A stretch of DNA of 34,010 nt from Flavobacteriales bacterium. GTDB taxonomy: Bacteria > Bacteroidota > Bacteroidia > Flavobacteriales > Flavobacteriaceae. Both the position numbers and the translations under genes were made by a program. The notes below the pieces were generated by a model. It was not told the DNA's origin, did not search any database, and worked only from the letters and a program-made list of their open reading frames with translations. Below are positions 1 to 8,433 of the stretch, piece after piece (position 1 is the first letter of the stretch; every line of letters begins with the position of its first letter). The DNA is taken from contig JAFLBT010000014.1 in assembly GCA_017302935.1 (NCBI GenBank), positions 1 through 34,010 of the forward strand. Reading direction: 5' to 3'.

Positions 1-1258
1 TACGGTCACGTTTGATTAATCGTTTGAGTTGATCAACATATTCAGGACTGCTGTTCAATAATCGGTGTTCATCTACTACCAACATACCTAAACTATCACA
101 AGCTTCCAAAAGCTCTTTGGTGGGAGCATTATGACTTGCTCGGTAAGCATTTGAACCCATTTCTTTGAGCAGTTTTATACGATAGTATTGCATGAAGTCA
201 GGGAGAGCACTTCCGATTCCGGCATGATCTTGATGATTATTGGTTCCTTGTATTTTAAAGTATTTTCCATTTAGAGAGAATCCTTTTTTAGCATCAAAAG
301 CAAATGTTCTAAATCCAAAATTCACTTTTTGTTGATCTACAATCCGGTTATTTTGTTTAACTACTGAATAGACTTTATACAGATAAGGGTTTTCAAGTGA
401 CCAAAGTGTAATGTTGGATAAATTTAGTTGTTGTTTCAAAGTAGTTTTTCCATTGACAGCGAGCACAACTTTTTGTTCAGGTGTTTTGGCAAGAAGTTTA
501 CCATTTCTATCTGTAATATACGAATATACAAAGGCAGTAGAACCGGTTAAGTTTTTGTTTTCTACCTCTGTTTCAATGGTTAGATTTGCTTTTTTACCAT
601 CAATAGTAGCATGAGCAAACATTCCGTCAGTTGGAATATGAGTAGAATTGCGAATAGTCAACCAAACATGTCGGTAAATTCCGGCACCTTCATAAAACCA
701 GCCTTCAAATTGTGTTGCATCCACTCGAATAACCAAAACATTATCGCCTTCAAAGTTAATATAGTCGGTTATATCATAGGAATTTCCAACATATCCACTA
801 AAATTGGTGCCTACATAAAATCCGTTAAGCCAGATAGAAGCGTTGCGATAAATTCCATCAAACTGAATTTCAAAACGTTTCCCTTCGTCTTTTTTGGCTA
901 CGGAAAAATGTTTGCGGTACCATCCAATACTGGTTTCCGGATAGGTGCCACCTACCGGCTTATAACCATGACTATCCATTTCATGCGTAGTAGATTTTAC
1001 AAAAGGAAGTTCAACCACCCAATCATGGGGAACATTAACAGTTGACCATGTAGTATCTACAAATTTTGGACTAAGAATGGTAGTTTCATAAATATTCGAC
1101 TTATGAAATAACAGTTTATTTCCATAATTAAAATCTTTATCCGGATTGGCGGAATGTCCAAAATGAAATTTCCAGCCTTCATCTAAACTGATTTTTTGTT
1201 GAGCAATTATTGGACTTACACTCCAAAGCAGGAGAAAAATGTAAAAGGTCTTTTTCAT
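1..1258 (-). CDS. Glycoside hydrolase family 2 beta-galactosidase (3' end outside window)
   Basis: The reading frame opens at the ATG at 1256-1258 and stays open to base 1, giving about 419 residues of what is normally an 800-1000-residue enzyme. A signal peptide (MKKTFYIFLLLW..., cleavage near IIAQQ) is followed by the GH2 sugar-binding beta-sandwich (DEGWKFHFG, VPHDWVVELPF, GIYRNASIWLNG, EGAGIYRHVWL), an Ig-like domain, and the start of the TIM barrel (NNHQDHAGIGSALPD, GSNAYRASHN, VVDEHRLLNS). The NHQDHAG(I/V)G.ALPD signature is typical of GH2 enzymes that also carry a DUF4982 domain; that part and the catalytic glutamates lie outside the window. It is the last visible gene of the galactan operon, 5 bp after the GH53 stop. 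The likely role is releasing galactose from galacto-oligosaccharides in the periplasm. The family is clear; the exact substrate is inferred from the neighbours. Confidence 0.93.
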   Translation of the reverse strand, partial: MKKTFYIFLLLWSVSPIIAQQKISLDEGWKFHFGHSANPDKDFNYGNKLLFHKSNIYETTILSPKFVDTTWSTVNVPHDWVVELPFVKSTTHEMDSHGYKPVGGTYPETSIGWYRKHFSVAKKDEGKRFEIQFDGIYRNASIWLNGFYVGTNFSGYVGNSYDITDYINFEGDNVLVIRVDATQFEGWFYEGAGIYRHVWLTIRNSTHIPTDGMFAHATIDGKKANLTIETEVENKNLTGSTAFVYSYITDRNGKLLAKTPEQKVVLAVNGKTTLKQQLNLSNITLWSLENPYLYKVYSVVKQNNRIVDQQKVNFGFRTFAFDAKKGFSLNGKYFKIQGTNNHQDHAGIGSALPDFMQYYRIKLLKEMGSNAYRASHNAPTKELLEACDSLGMLVVDEHRLLNSSPEYVDQLKRLIKRDR

Positions 1259-1263
1259 TTGAT

Positions 1264-2268
1264 TTAATTTTTAAAAGCATCCAATGCCGGTGAGGGTTGT
1301 CCGTTGGGGAGCCAAGCACTCAAGCTGTAACCGCTCCAACTTTTTTCGCCTTGTGGTTCCCAATATAAAACGCCTAACCCTTTTTGGTAGGGTACATTTC
1401 TCACTGCTTTGATAGTAGCTTCCAATAATGCTTTGGTGTTTTCTACTTTGTCATATTCGCCACCCACTTCCACTACCATAACTTCTTTGTTGTAACGTTT
1501 GACTAAATCGTTGAGGTTGAATTCTAAGTTGGCAATGGTTTCCGTATAATCTTTTTTTACCCAAAACGGATAATACGATAATCCAATAACATCATAACGC
1601 ACTTTTTGCTCGGTTGCATTGTCAAAAAAAGTTCTGAATTTTTCAATGTTATCCCCTTCATCAACATGAACAATTACTTTTATTGTTTTATCTACTGCCT
1701 TAACAGCATCGTATCCTTTGTTTAATAGAATGCCCAATTGTTTCCAGTTATCGGTACTGCCATCCGGCCACAACATACCACCCGGAATTTCATTGCCTAT
1801 TTGCACCCATTCTGTTTTTACGTTGGCTTTTTGAAGAGTAGTCATCACGTCAAAGGTATGGTCGTAAAGGGCTTGTGCTAGTTGATTGAACGGAAGGTCT
1901 TTCCAAGCTGCCGGTTTGTTTTGTTTGCCCGGATCAGCCCAAGAGTCACTGTAATGAAAATCAATCATGATTCGGAAACCCATTTTTTGTGCTCTTACGG
2001 CAAAAGCTACGGTTTCTTCTTTGCTACAATGGCCACTGCGGGGGTCATCAGACGGATTCACAAAAACACGCAAACGAACGGTGTTCATTCCTCGGTCTTT
2101 TAAAAGCTGTAAAGCATCTTTTTTGGTACCGTCAGCATCATAAAATTGATAACCGGTAGCTTCCATTTGTGGTAGCCAACTCACATCAGCACCTTTTGCA
2201 AATTCTTGGGCAAAAGAAGTACAAAACACCAATAATCCGAAAACGATAGGGAAGAGTTTATTTTTCAT
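1264..2268 (-). CDS. GH53 endo-beta-1,4-galactanase (arabinogalactan endo-1,4-beta-galactosidase)
   Basis: A 334-residue secreted enzyme with signal peptide residues 1-20 (cleavage near CTSFAQ). GH53 motifs run in order: GADVSWLPQME (27-37), MNTVRLRVFVNP (61-72), DFHYSDSWADPGKQ (103-116), WVQIGNEIPGGMLWPDG (154-170; acid/base Glu160) and VMVVEVGGEY (263-272; probable nucleophile Glu267). It hydrolyses beta-1,4-galactan side chains of pectin (rhamnogalacturonan I). Its ATG overlaps the stop of the upstream GH53 by one base (TAATG), so translation is probably coupled. The nucleophile motif VEVGGE differs from the ETAYP of its neighbour, so the two paralogues probably differ in substrate length or cell location. 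It has no lipobox, so a soluble periplasmic or secreted form is expected. Confidence 0.94.
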   Translation of the reverse strand: MKNKLFPIVFGLLVFCTSFAQEFAKGADVSWLPQMEATGYQFYDADGTKKDALQLLKDRGMNTVRLRVFVNPSDDPRSGHCSKEETVAFAVRAQKMGFRIMIDFHYSDSWADPGKQNKPAAWKDLPFNQLAQALYDHTFDVMTTLQKANVKTEWVQIGNEIPGGMLWPDGSTDNWKQLGILLNKGYDAVKAVDKTIKVIVHVDEGDNIEKFRTFFDNATEQKVRYDVIGLSYYPFWVKKDYTETIANLEFNLNDLVKRYNKEVMVVEVGGEYDKVENTKALLEATIKAVRNVPYQKGLGVLYWEPQGEKSWSGYSLSAWLPNGQPSPALDAFKN

Positions 2269-3359
2269 TATTCACTTTTATTAAATACCATCATTACCGG
2301 TAATGCTTTATTATTAAAATCCCATAGTGCTTGGTTTTCCCATGATGAACCATTGGTTGATTCATTTCCTCGAAAGGCTATCCATTCACTACCCCAATAG
2401 GCAAAACCTAAACCATATTCCGATTGTTGTACTAGATTTTTAATGGCTTGTAAGAAGTTTTTTTGACCTTCCGGTGTGGCAGGATAGGCAGGAATAAGTT
2501 GGTTTTCAAGTCCTACAATGTTGTTGGTCCAATCTTCCCAACCTAATGTAAAAGGATAAGCTGTTTCAGCAATGATTACTTTTTTGTTATGGGTTTGTCC
2601 TAAACTTTGAATCGTACTTTGTACCTCTGAAAGATTTTTACCATGCCAAACCGGATAGTAGGAAAGTCCAATGTAATCATAATTTACAGGGCTCATTTTA
2701 TTGAAAAACCAAGTTGCTCCGGCACCAATTCCGGCATAATGCAACATGATTTTTGTGGTAGTTGATTTGGCTCGAATAGCAGTGCTCGCCGCATTCAACA
2801 ATTCTAAACATTGACTTTCATTGTTGATTAGATGTCCGGATGGCCACAACAAACCACTGTTGATTTCATTGCCAATTTGAATAATATCCGGTTGTATTTC
2901 GGTCATGATGGTTTCGGTATAAGCTACCATTTCATTTTTTAAATTGGCAAACGATAATCCATTCCAAGTCTCCGGGGTGGTTTGATGTCCTGGGTCGGCC
3001 CAAGTATCTGAATAATGAACAGTCAACCACACTTTCATGCCGGCTTGCTTTACGCGTTGAGCAAATGCTTTTACTTGCGTAAATCCGGATTGAGCATCAA
3101 TAGGATCTTTCCACAAACGAATACGGATGGTATTGCAACCTGCGTTTTTTAAAGTTGTTAAGGCATTTTCCTGTTGGTTGTTGGTATTAAAATAAACGGT
3201 GCCTTCACTTTCAATTAGAGGCAAAAAGGACATATCAGCCGCACGAATGTAGGTATCAACCGGAACGATTGGATCGTCATCGTCATTGGTTGGGTTGGGG
3301 TCATCGGAACAATTCACCAGTAAAAACAGAAATGGCAGTAGTAAGATTATCTTTTTCAT
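2268..3359 (-). CDS. GH53 endo-beta-1,4-galactanase, surface lipoprotein
   Basis: I start the gene at the ATG at 3357-3359 and not at the upstream in-frame ATG (3407), because this start gives a textbook lipoprotein signal: MKKIILLLPFLFLLVNC with lipidated Cys17, and it avoids overlap with galM. The cysteine is followed by SDDPNPTNDDDDP, an acidic stretch resembling the lipoprotein export signal known to send flavobacterial lipoproteins to the cell surface. The GH53 catalytic parts are VHYSDTWADPG (114-124), IIQIGNEINSG (159-169; acid/base Glu165) and IIAETAYPF (262-270; nucleophile Glu265). The mature protein is about 346 residues. It probably cuts polymeric galactan outside the cell, leaving shorter chains to the second GH53 and the GH2 enzyme. 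It lies 10 bp after galM and one base into the next GH53. Confidence 0.93.
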   Translation of the reverse strand: MKKIILLLPFLFLLVNCSDDPNPTNDDDDPIVPVDTYIRAADMSFLPLIESEGTVYFNTNNQQENALTTLKNAGCNTIRIRLWKDPIDAQSGFTQVKAFAQRVKQAGMKVWLTVHYSDTWADPGHQTTPETWNGLSFANLKNEMVAYTETIMTEIQPDIIQIGNEINSGLLWPSGHLINNESQCLELLNAASTAIRAKSTTTKIMLHYAGIGAGATWFFNKMSPVNYDYIGLSYYPVWHGKNLSEVQSTIQSLGQTHNKKVIIAETAYPFTLGWEDWTNNIVGLENQLIPAYPATPEGQKNFLQAIKNLVQQSEYGLGFAYWGSEWIAFRGNESTNGSSWENQALWDFNNKALPVMMVFNKSE

Positions 3360-3369
3360 AGCATAAAAA

Positions 3370-4425
3370 TTATAGCGTTTCAAAAACAAACAAGGTTTGA
3401 TGCTCATATTGTTCCCCTTTTTTTAATAAAGTGGAAGGGAAATGAGCATGATTAGGACTGTCAGGAAAATGTTGTGTTTCAAAACAGATGCCGCTTTTGG
3501 AATGGTAGGAAACATCTTCTTTGCCGTGAAGTTGACCAAAACAGTTTCCACCTATATAAATGTGTACCGCAGGTTGATTGGTAAAAACACTCATTTTCAG
3601 TTGATTTTTTGGACTGTAAAGGGAAGCCGCAATTCTGTTTTTTTCTTGTAACACAAACGTGTTGTCAATCGATACCGGACATTTTTTTTCTTCCGTAAAG
3701 TCAAAAGGGCAATTGGATACATTCATCAACAGACCAGTAGGAATGTTTTCCTTATCGATTTCCAGCACTTTAGTGGAGTTAACAAATAGCTTTTGATGTT
3801 CAATGGTTTCAGCGTGACCATCCAGATTAAAATAGGAATGTTGTGTAAGGTTGACTATCGTATCTTCTGTACTAAAAGCGTTGATTTTTATGATTAGTTT
3901 GTTGTATTCCGTTAGCAAGTAAGTGACCTCCGTAATCAAAACTCCCGGAAAATGTTCTTCGTTGTTAGGAGAAGCATATTCCAATGTGATGGAAGGTGAA
4001 TCTCCTTTTTCTATTTTTTTTACCGTCCAAAGTTGTTGGCCAAATCCATTATTCCCGCCATGTAGGTGATGGTTGCCATGATTTTGAGGTAGCGAAATTG
4101 TTTTTCCGTTGAGGTCAAAAGAAGCATTTTTGATTCTTCCGGCAAAACGACCAACTACGCAACCAAAATATGGAGCACTTGGTAATTGATAGGAAGACAA
4201 ATAGTCTTCCGGTCGATCAAATCCTAATACTACGTCAACGAGTTGTTGATTGACATTAGGAACTTTTAACGATACAATGGTGGCTCCATAGTCCATAACG
4301 GACAATTCCATGCCGTTTGTATTGGTCAGCGTATGCAAGAAAATTTCTTCTCCACTAGACAAAAAACCGAACGATTTCGTTATTTCAGTGGTTGCAAAAG
4401 AAGAAATATGTTTTTTTTCAGACAT
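3370..4425 (-). CDS. galM: Aldose 1-epimerase (galactose mutarotase)
   Basis: A cytoplasmic-type 351-residue mutarotase without a signal peptide, which interconverts alpha- and beta-galactose ahead of the Leloir pathway. Family residues are visible: VGRFAGRI (91-98, Arg97), the substrate histidine in NHHLHGG (118-124, His122), TQHSYFNLDGH (194-204, catalytic acid His196), and the catalytic base Glu316 in GICFETQHFPDSPNH. Length and motif order match full-length GalM. It is the first gene of the galactan operon, reading away from the divergent regulator. Some Bacteroidota homologues are exported, but no hydrophobic N-terminus is seen here. Beta-galactosidases release beta-galactose, so a mutarotase in the same operon fits. 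Confidence 0.94.
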   Translation of the reverse strand: MSEKKHISSFATTEITKSFGFLSSGEEIFLHTLTNTNGMELSVMDYGATIVSLKVPNVNQQLVDVVLGFDRPEDYLSSYQLPSAPYFGCVVGRFAGRIKNASFDLNGKTISLPQNHGNHHLHGGNNGFGQQLWTVKKIEKGDSPSITLEYASPNNEEHFPGVLITEVTYLLTEYNKLIIKINAFSTEDTIVNLTQHSYFNLDGHAETIEHQKLFVNSTKVLEIDKENIPTGLLMNVSNCPFDFTEEKKCPVSIDNTFVLQEKNRIAASLYSPKNQLKMSVFTNQPAVHIYIGGNCFGQLHGKEDVSYHSKSGICFETQHFPDSPNHAHFPSTLLKKGEQYEHQTLFVFETL

Positions 4426-4444
4426 TTTTTTATGAATCTTTCAT

Positions 4445-4516
4445 CAAATGTAGAAAATATATTTTTCTGTCCATACCGGTACCTACCGGTTTTTGTGTAT
4501 CTTCCCACCGGTTTTT
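4445..4516. promoter_or_regulatory. Divergent promoter/operator region of the galactan operon with three ACCGGT boxes
   Basis: Between galM and the regulator the hexamer palindrome ACCGGT occurs at 4475-4480, 4485-4490 and 4507-4512. The last two extend to identical ACCGGTTTTT blocks exactly 22 bp apart, about two helical turns. On the minus strand TACATTTG (4445-4452) matches the Bacteroidota -7 box TAnnTTTG and suits a galM transcript starting near 4440. The boxes fall where the -33 element and upstream region would be. The third box is 17 bp before the regulator start, which suggests autoregulation. Binding by the adjacent GntR/LacI-type protein is an inference from position. Confidence 0.6.
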
Positions 4517-4528
4517 AAAAATGCAAGC

Positions 4529-5527
4529 ATGAAAATCATTCAAGTGGACAATCAATCGGGTTTGCCGAAATACAAACAAATTGTGCAATCAGTTGAATTG
4601 GCAATAGCTGAGAAGCGTCTTGTAAAAGGAGATCGTTTACCATCTGTTAATAAAGTCAGTTTAGAGTTTTCGCTTTCGCGTGATACGGTTTTGTTGGCCT
4701 ATGATGAATTGAAAAAGCGAGGAATTGTTTTTGCTATTTTAGGCAAAGGTTATTATGTGAAAAGTGTTGAATTTAGTTTTGAACAACGATTTTTTGTTTT
4801 GTTTGATGAATTAAATGCGTTTAAAGAAGATTTATATATGTCTTTTTTAGAAGCGGTAAATGACAAAGCTCAAATTGATATTTTCTTTCATCATTTTAAT
4901 CTAAATATGTTTCGAAAATTAATCAATGAAAGTAACGGAAACTATTCCAAGTACATCATTATGCCAACTAATTTGAGCGGAGCGGCAGAAAGTATAAAAA
5001 CATTACCCGTTAATGATGTATATATTTTAGATCAAACCAATTCAGCATTAGTTAACTATCCATCGGTACATCAAAATTTTGTAAAGGATATTTTCAATGC
5101 TTTGGAAGAAGCCAGACCGCGGTTAGTGATTTACAATCAACTTATTTTGATCTTTCCGGGATTTAAAGAACCGTTGGGAATGGTAGAAGGGTTCACTCAA
5201 TTTTGTCAACAGTATGCTTTTACACATAAAGTGATAACCGATTTTGACCATCAAAAAATTGAACTCGGGAGTGTGTATATTATTCCGAATGATCGTCACT
5301 TGGTGCAGGTTATTGAACAGTCTAAAGCACAACAATTTCAACTGGGACAAGATTTTGGCATCATTTCCTATAATGATACACCGCTTAAAAAGGTGGTTGA
5401 AAATGGAATCACCACTATTTCTACCGATTTTAAGATCATGGGTAAACAGCTGGGAGAGATGGTGTTAAAGAATCAGAAAATGCAAATTGAAAACCCAAGT
5501 CGGTTGATTTGGCGTAAATCACTATAG
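4529..5527 (+). CDS. GntR-family regulator with LacI-type sugar-binding domain
   Basis: A 332-residue protein starting at the ATG at 4529. An in-frame ATG at 4493 exists but would place the start inside the operator boxes. Residues about 10-78 form a GntR winged helix (GLPKYKQIVQSVELAI, GDRLPSVNKVSLEFSLSRDTVLLAYDELKKRG, GKGYYV). Residues 80-332 form a LacI/periplasmic-binding-like effector domain (KYIIMPTNLSG, DVYILDQTN, FGIISYNDTPLKKVVENGITTISTDFKIMGKQLGEMVL). This HTH-plus-sugar-sensor architecture is used by AraR-type sugar regulators. Divergent from the galactan operon and next to ACCGGT boxes, it most likely senses galactose or a galacto-oligosaccharide. Whether it activates or represses cannot be read from sequence. 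Confidence 0.88.
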   Translation: MKIIQVDNQSGLPKYKQIVQSVELAIAEKRLVKGDRLPSVNKVSLEFSLSRDTVLLAYDELKKRGIVFAILGKGYYVKSVEFSFEQRFFVLFDELNAFKEDLYMSFLEAVNDKAQIDIFFHHFNLNMFRKLINESNGNYSKYIIMPTNLSGAAESIKTLPVNDVYILDQTNSALVNYPSVHQNFVKDIFNALEEARPRLVIYNQLILIFPGFKEPLGMVEGFTQFCQQYAFTHKVITDFDHQKIELGSVYIIPNDRHLVQVIEQSKAQQFQLGQDFGIISYNDTPLKKVVENGITTISTDFKIMGKQLGEMVLKNQKMQIENPSRLIWRKSL

Positions 5528-5686
5528 TCAATAATAGTGTAGTACAAATTCGACAAAAATAATACTGTTTGTACGACTTAACTTTGTCGCATTCTCTTTA
5601 TTTTTGAATCGTTATTCTATTGATTTTGAAAGGGGTTTTTGAATCTGGAATAATTTTAATTGGACTTGTAAAATTGGGGTAATACA

Positions 5687-7453
5687 ATGTCAGCATATCA
5701 AGAAAAGATTCGGAAGTTTTTAGACTTTTCCCGAAAGGATTTTATTACGGCTAAAAATAGAAAAGTAATCCATTATTCGCTTTTGGGAGCGTTAATAATG
5801 TTGCAATTCTTTTTAGGGCTCACACTTTATAACGAGTGGATTAATCAAAGCAAGGTTAATGATTTGCAAAAGGAAAGACGATTGGCAGATACGGTTCGGC
5901 AATTGTCTGATAAAACACGTAGTGATTATTTAGATGCACAATGGCAACTGCAAAACTTTTTTTTAAAACGTGAACCCGCTTCGCTAGACCGTTATTTTGC
6001 TTTAATGGATGGCGTTTTATCACGTATGGATACTTTGCATGGCATGACTGCTGAGCAACAGCGTTGGAAGCAATTGATGCATGTAAAGCAACAAAAAGAA
6101 CAAAATTTTCTTGCTTTAAAAAAGGAACTTGACGTTGTAATGCAACAGTATTTGTCAGATTCCACCTTTATAAAAAACAATGCGGAAGGTTTTCAACCTT
6201 TTCCTTCAGAAGAAGTGTTGGAAAATGTTGAAGTTGAAACCCGAATCAAAGCTGATCCGGCATCCAAAAAAGGATTGTTTTCCCGATTGATGGCTGCCTT
6301 TTCCGGTAAGGTAGAAATCCAAAAAGAGATTGTAGAAAATACCGTGAAAATGAAATACGGTAAAACGGCAACTTCCGGAACGGTTGAACAACAAATGAAA
6401 CGTTTGTTGGATAAAGCAGCTGAACATTATAAAGAGCAATTCACGCAATTGCAACATCGTTTTTATGGTTTGAAAAAAGAAGATGCGGCTTTAATGGCTT
6501 TGAATGAGGCATTGGTCAATGAAAGTCATCAATTATTGGAAGCATTCAATCGTATTTCCAATCAGCTGTATCGAGAAAGTGAAAGGGCAGAGGCGGAGCA
6601 ACTTGCAACCGTTCATTCTATTCGAGCTTTTTCGTTGTTTATGTTGATTTTAGGTTTGGTGTTACTCACGTTGTTTTTATGGATGGTTACGCGATTGGCC
6701 TTTCAAAAAGAGCACCACTTGACAGAAGCCAATGCAACCATTCAAAAGCATTTGGTTTTCAAGACAAAAATCATTGGCATGTTGAGTCATGAAGTTCGTT
6801 CGCCACTTAGTTTGATTGGGGTGTTTAGCAAACGATTAAGTCAACGGTTTTCGGACGAAGAAACGAAGGAAGTGTTTCATTCTTTACAGTATACAACTCA
6901 TTCTTTATTGGTCTTGGTCAATCAAGTATTGGATTTTTCCAAAAAGGAAAACCATCGGTTGAAGTTGAAAAAAACAAGTATTGATTTGAGTGAAGAGTTA
7001 ACGATGTTGTTTTCCGCTTTGCGAAATTTAGTTTATGAAAGTGGAAATACCTTAGTGCTACCTGAAAACTTGCCTAATGGAGTGAAAGCTACTGCCGATA
7101 TGGTGAAAATTCAACAATTGTTTTATAATTTGATTGGAAATGCCAATCGGTTTACCCAAAACGGAACGATTCGTATTGCGATGGCTATACAACCTCAAGG
7201 CGAACACTATTGGCGAATGATGGTGGAAATCAAAGATAATGGCAAAGGAGTTCCTCCTCAGGATTTGGAGATGATTATGGACGCAGTGGTGAGAGGAAAA
7301 GAGACGGTTCGTTTGGATGATGTCAGTACAGGACTTGGTTTGTTGTTGTGTAGAGAAATCATTACCTTGTACCAAGGAAGTTTTTCCATTAGCAGTGAAG
7401 TAAACCAAGGAACAACAGTTGCTTTTTCTTTGGTTATCGATAAAGAAGTGTAG
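5687..7453 (+). CDS. Sensor histidine kinase with large periplasmic coiled-coil sensor domain
   Basis: A 588-residue membrane kinase. TM1 is about 28-48 and TM2 about 313-336, flanking a roughly 265-residue extracytoplasmic domain rich in Gln, Glu and Lys heptad-like segments with no recognised fold. The kinase core follows: HisKA motif IIGMLSHEVRSPLSL with phospho-acceptor His368, an N box in NLIGNANRFTQNG (481-493), a G1 box DNGKG (517-521) and a G2 box TGLGL (548-552). All catalytic boxes are intact. The response regulator begins 3 bp after its stop, so the two are co-transcribed. The signal sensed is unknown. The 159 bp upstream contain TATTTTTG (5599-5606), a possible -7 box without a well-spaced -33 element. 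Confidence 0.92.
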   Translation: MSAYQEKIRKFLDFSRKDFITAKNRKVIHYSLLGALIMLQFFLGLTLYNEWINQSKVNDLQKERRLADTVRQLSDKTRSDYLDAQWQLQNFFLKREPASLDRYFALMDGVLSRMDTLHGMTAEQQRWKQLMHVKQQKEQNFLALKKELDVVMQQYLSDSTFIKNNAEGFQPFPSEEVLENVEVETRIKADPASKKGLFSRLMAAFSGKVEIQKEIVENTVKMKYGKTATSGTVEQQMKRLLDKAAEHYKEQFTQLQHRFYGLKKEDAALMALNEALVNESHQLLEAFNRISNQLYRESERAEAEQLATVHSIRAFSLFMLILGLVLLTLFLWMVTRLAFQKEHHLTEANATIQKHLVFKTKIIGMLSHEVRSPLSLIGVFSKRLSQRFSDEETKEVFHSLQYTTHSLLVLVNQVLDFSKKENHRLKLKKTSIDLSEELTMLFSALRNLVYESGNTLVLPENLPNGVKATADMVKIQQLFYNLIGNANRFTQNGTIRIAMAIQPQGEHYWRMMVEIKDNGKGVPPQDLEMIMDAVVRGKETVRLDDVSTGLGLLLCREIITLYQGSFSISSEVNQGTTVAFSLVIDKEV

Positions 7454-7456
7454 CCT

Positions 7457-8107
7457 ATGAGTGATGTAATGCAACATCCTTATCAATTTGTATTAGCAGA
7501 CGACCATTTAGTGGTTCGTCAAGGGATGGCTTTTTTGGTTCGAGAACTTTTTCCGAATGCTCAGATACGGCAAGCAGATACGTTTACAAAAGTGAAGCAG
7601 TTGCTACAAGAGCAGCAAGTAGATGTGTTGATTTTAGATGTAAGTTTTCCGGAGGGGAACAGTTTGATGTTATTACCGGAAATAAAAAAGCTCCAACCGG
7701 AATGTAAAGTAATAATTTTTTCTGCGTTGGAAGAAGAGGTGCATGCCCTTCATTTTTATCATGCCGGAGCCAATGCTTATCTCAATAAACTCAGTGATGA
7801 AGAAATTATTCGCAAAGCGTTAACCGGTTTGGTAACGGAAGGACGTTATTTGAGTGATTTGGCCAAAGAACTTATTTTTACTTCTTATTTAAAAGGGAAA
7901 CCCCTTAATCCGATCGACCATTTATCTGAACGCGAATTGGAAGTAGCCAGACTGATGGTGAAAGGGTTGGGTAATTTAGAAATCTCTAATGTTTTGCAAC
8001 TGCAAAAAACGACTGTAAGCACGTATAAAAAACGCATTTACGAAAAGTTACAAATCGACCATTTAGCCGCGTTGATTGAAGTGTTTACGTACTATCATGC
8101 ACATTAA
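7457..8107 (+). CDS. LuxR/NarL-type response regulator
   Basis: A 216-residue two-domain regulator. The receiver domain (10-130) has the acidic pair DD (15-16), the phospho-acceptor Asp61 in VLILDVSFPEGNSL, a Ser/Thr switch in IIFSALEE, and the conserved Lys in YLNKLSDEE. The C-terminal LuxR-type HTH is at about 155-212 (HLSERELEVARLMVKGLGNLEIS, TTVSTYKKRIYEKLQI). It follows the kinase after 3 bp; an alternative start at 7469 (MQHPYQF) would give 12 bp. It is the cognate partner of the upstream kinase. Its targets cannot be seen. The next downstream hairpin with a T-run is at 8293-8320. Confidence 0.93.
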   Translation: MSDVMQHPYQFVLADDHLVVRQGMAFLVRELFPNAQIRQADTFTKVKQLLQEQQVDVLILDVSFPEGNSLMLLPEIKKLQPECKVIIFSALEEEVHALHFYHAGANAYLNKLSDEEIIRKALTGLVTEGRYLSDLAKELIFTSYLKGKPLNPIDHLSERELEVARLMVKGLGNLEISNVLQLQKTTVSTYKKRIYEKLQIDHLAALIEVFTYYHAH

Positions 8108-8292
8108 TTTTGTAGCATCATTTCTACATGGCTTCCAATGAAGTACTACATGCTATTTCAACGAAACGACTTATTTTTGTTCTCGATGAATGTGACACAT
8201 TTGTCCCCTTTTGCTCCATAGCAGTTAAAGTTGGTTGGTTTGAATTGTAATGAGTTTTCATCATATTACAAGTATTTAGTTGAATTTGGAAG

Positions 8293-8320
8293 ACACCTTG
8301 GCACGTTACCAGGGTGTTTT
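8293..8320 (+). terminator. Probable rho-independent terminator after the two-component operon
   Basis: ACACCTTGG (8293-8301) pairs with CCAGGGTGT (8309-8317) with one wobble around a 7-nt loop, followed by a short T-run. It lies about 190 bp beyond the response-regulator stop. The 8108-8292 stretch in between holds no convincing gene. Confidence 0.5.
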
Positions 8321-8360
8321 GCGTTTATGTTATATTTGTTCTGTATTGAGTGAGATAACC

Positions 8361-8393
8361 AACCCTCGAAGGGTTCAAAACCCTTCAAGGGTT
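8361..8393. repeat. Two tandem AACCCT/AGGGTT palindromes
   Basis: AACCCT-CGA-AGGGTT (8361-8375) and AACCCTT-C-AAGGGTT (8379-8393) stand side by side. They repeat the arm sequence of the tRNA terminator at 8404-8427, so the AACCCT/AGGGTT hairpin occurs three times in 67 bp. The cluster could work as a bidirectional terminator or mRNA-stabilising element between convergent transcripts. Confidence 0.6.
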
Positions 8394-8427
8394 AAAAACA
8401 AAAAACCCTCTCATTTCTGAAAGGGTT
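8394..8427 (-). terminator. Rho-independent terminator of the initiator tRNA gene
   Basis: On the minus strand AACCCTTTC (8427-8419) pairs with GAGAGGGTT (8412-8404) with one wobble over a 6-nt loop, followed by TTTTTGTTTTT. It starts 6 bp past the tRNA 3' end. Confidence 0.8.
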
Positions 8428-8433
8428 ACCTAG

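Noticed and set aside
611-1045. A 144-codon plus-strand frame.
   Set aside because: It lies antisense within the GH2 coding sequence, which has a signal peptide and clear family motifs.
5568-5606. Promoter of the histidine kinase (TTTG with TAACTTTG or TATTTTTG).
   Set aside because: The available TTTG words give spacers of 7, 12 or 27 bp, outside the usual 17-23, so no pairing is convincing.
7058-7486. A 142-codon minus-strand frame.
   Set aside because: Antisense to the histidine kinase ATPase domain; no family resemblance.
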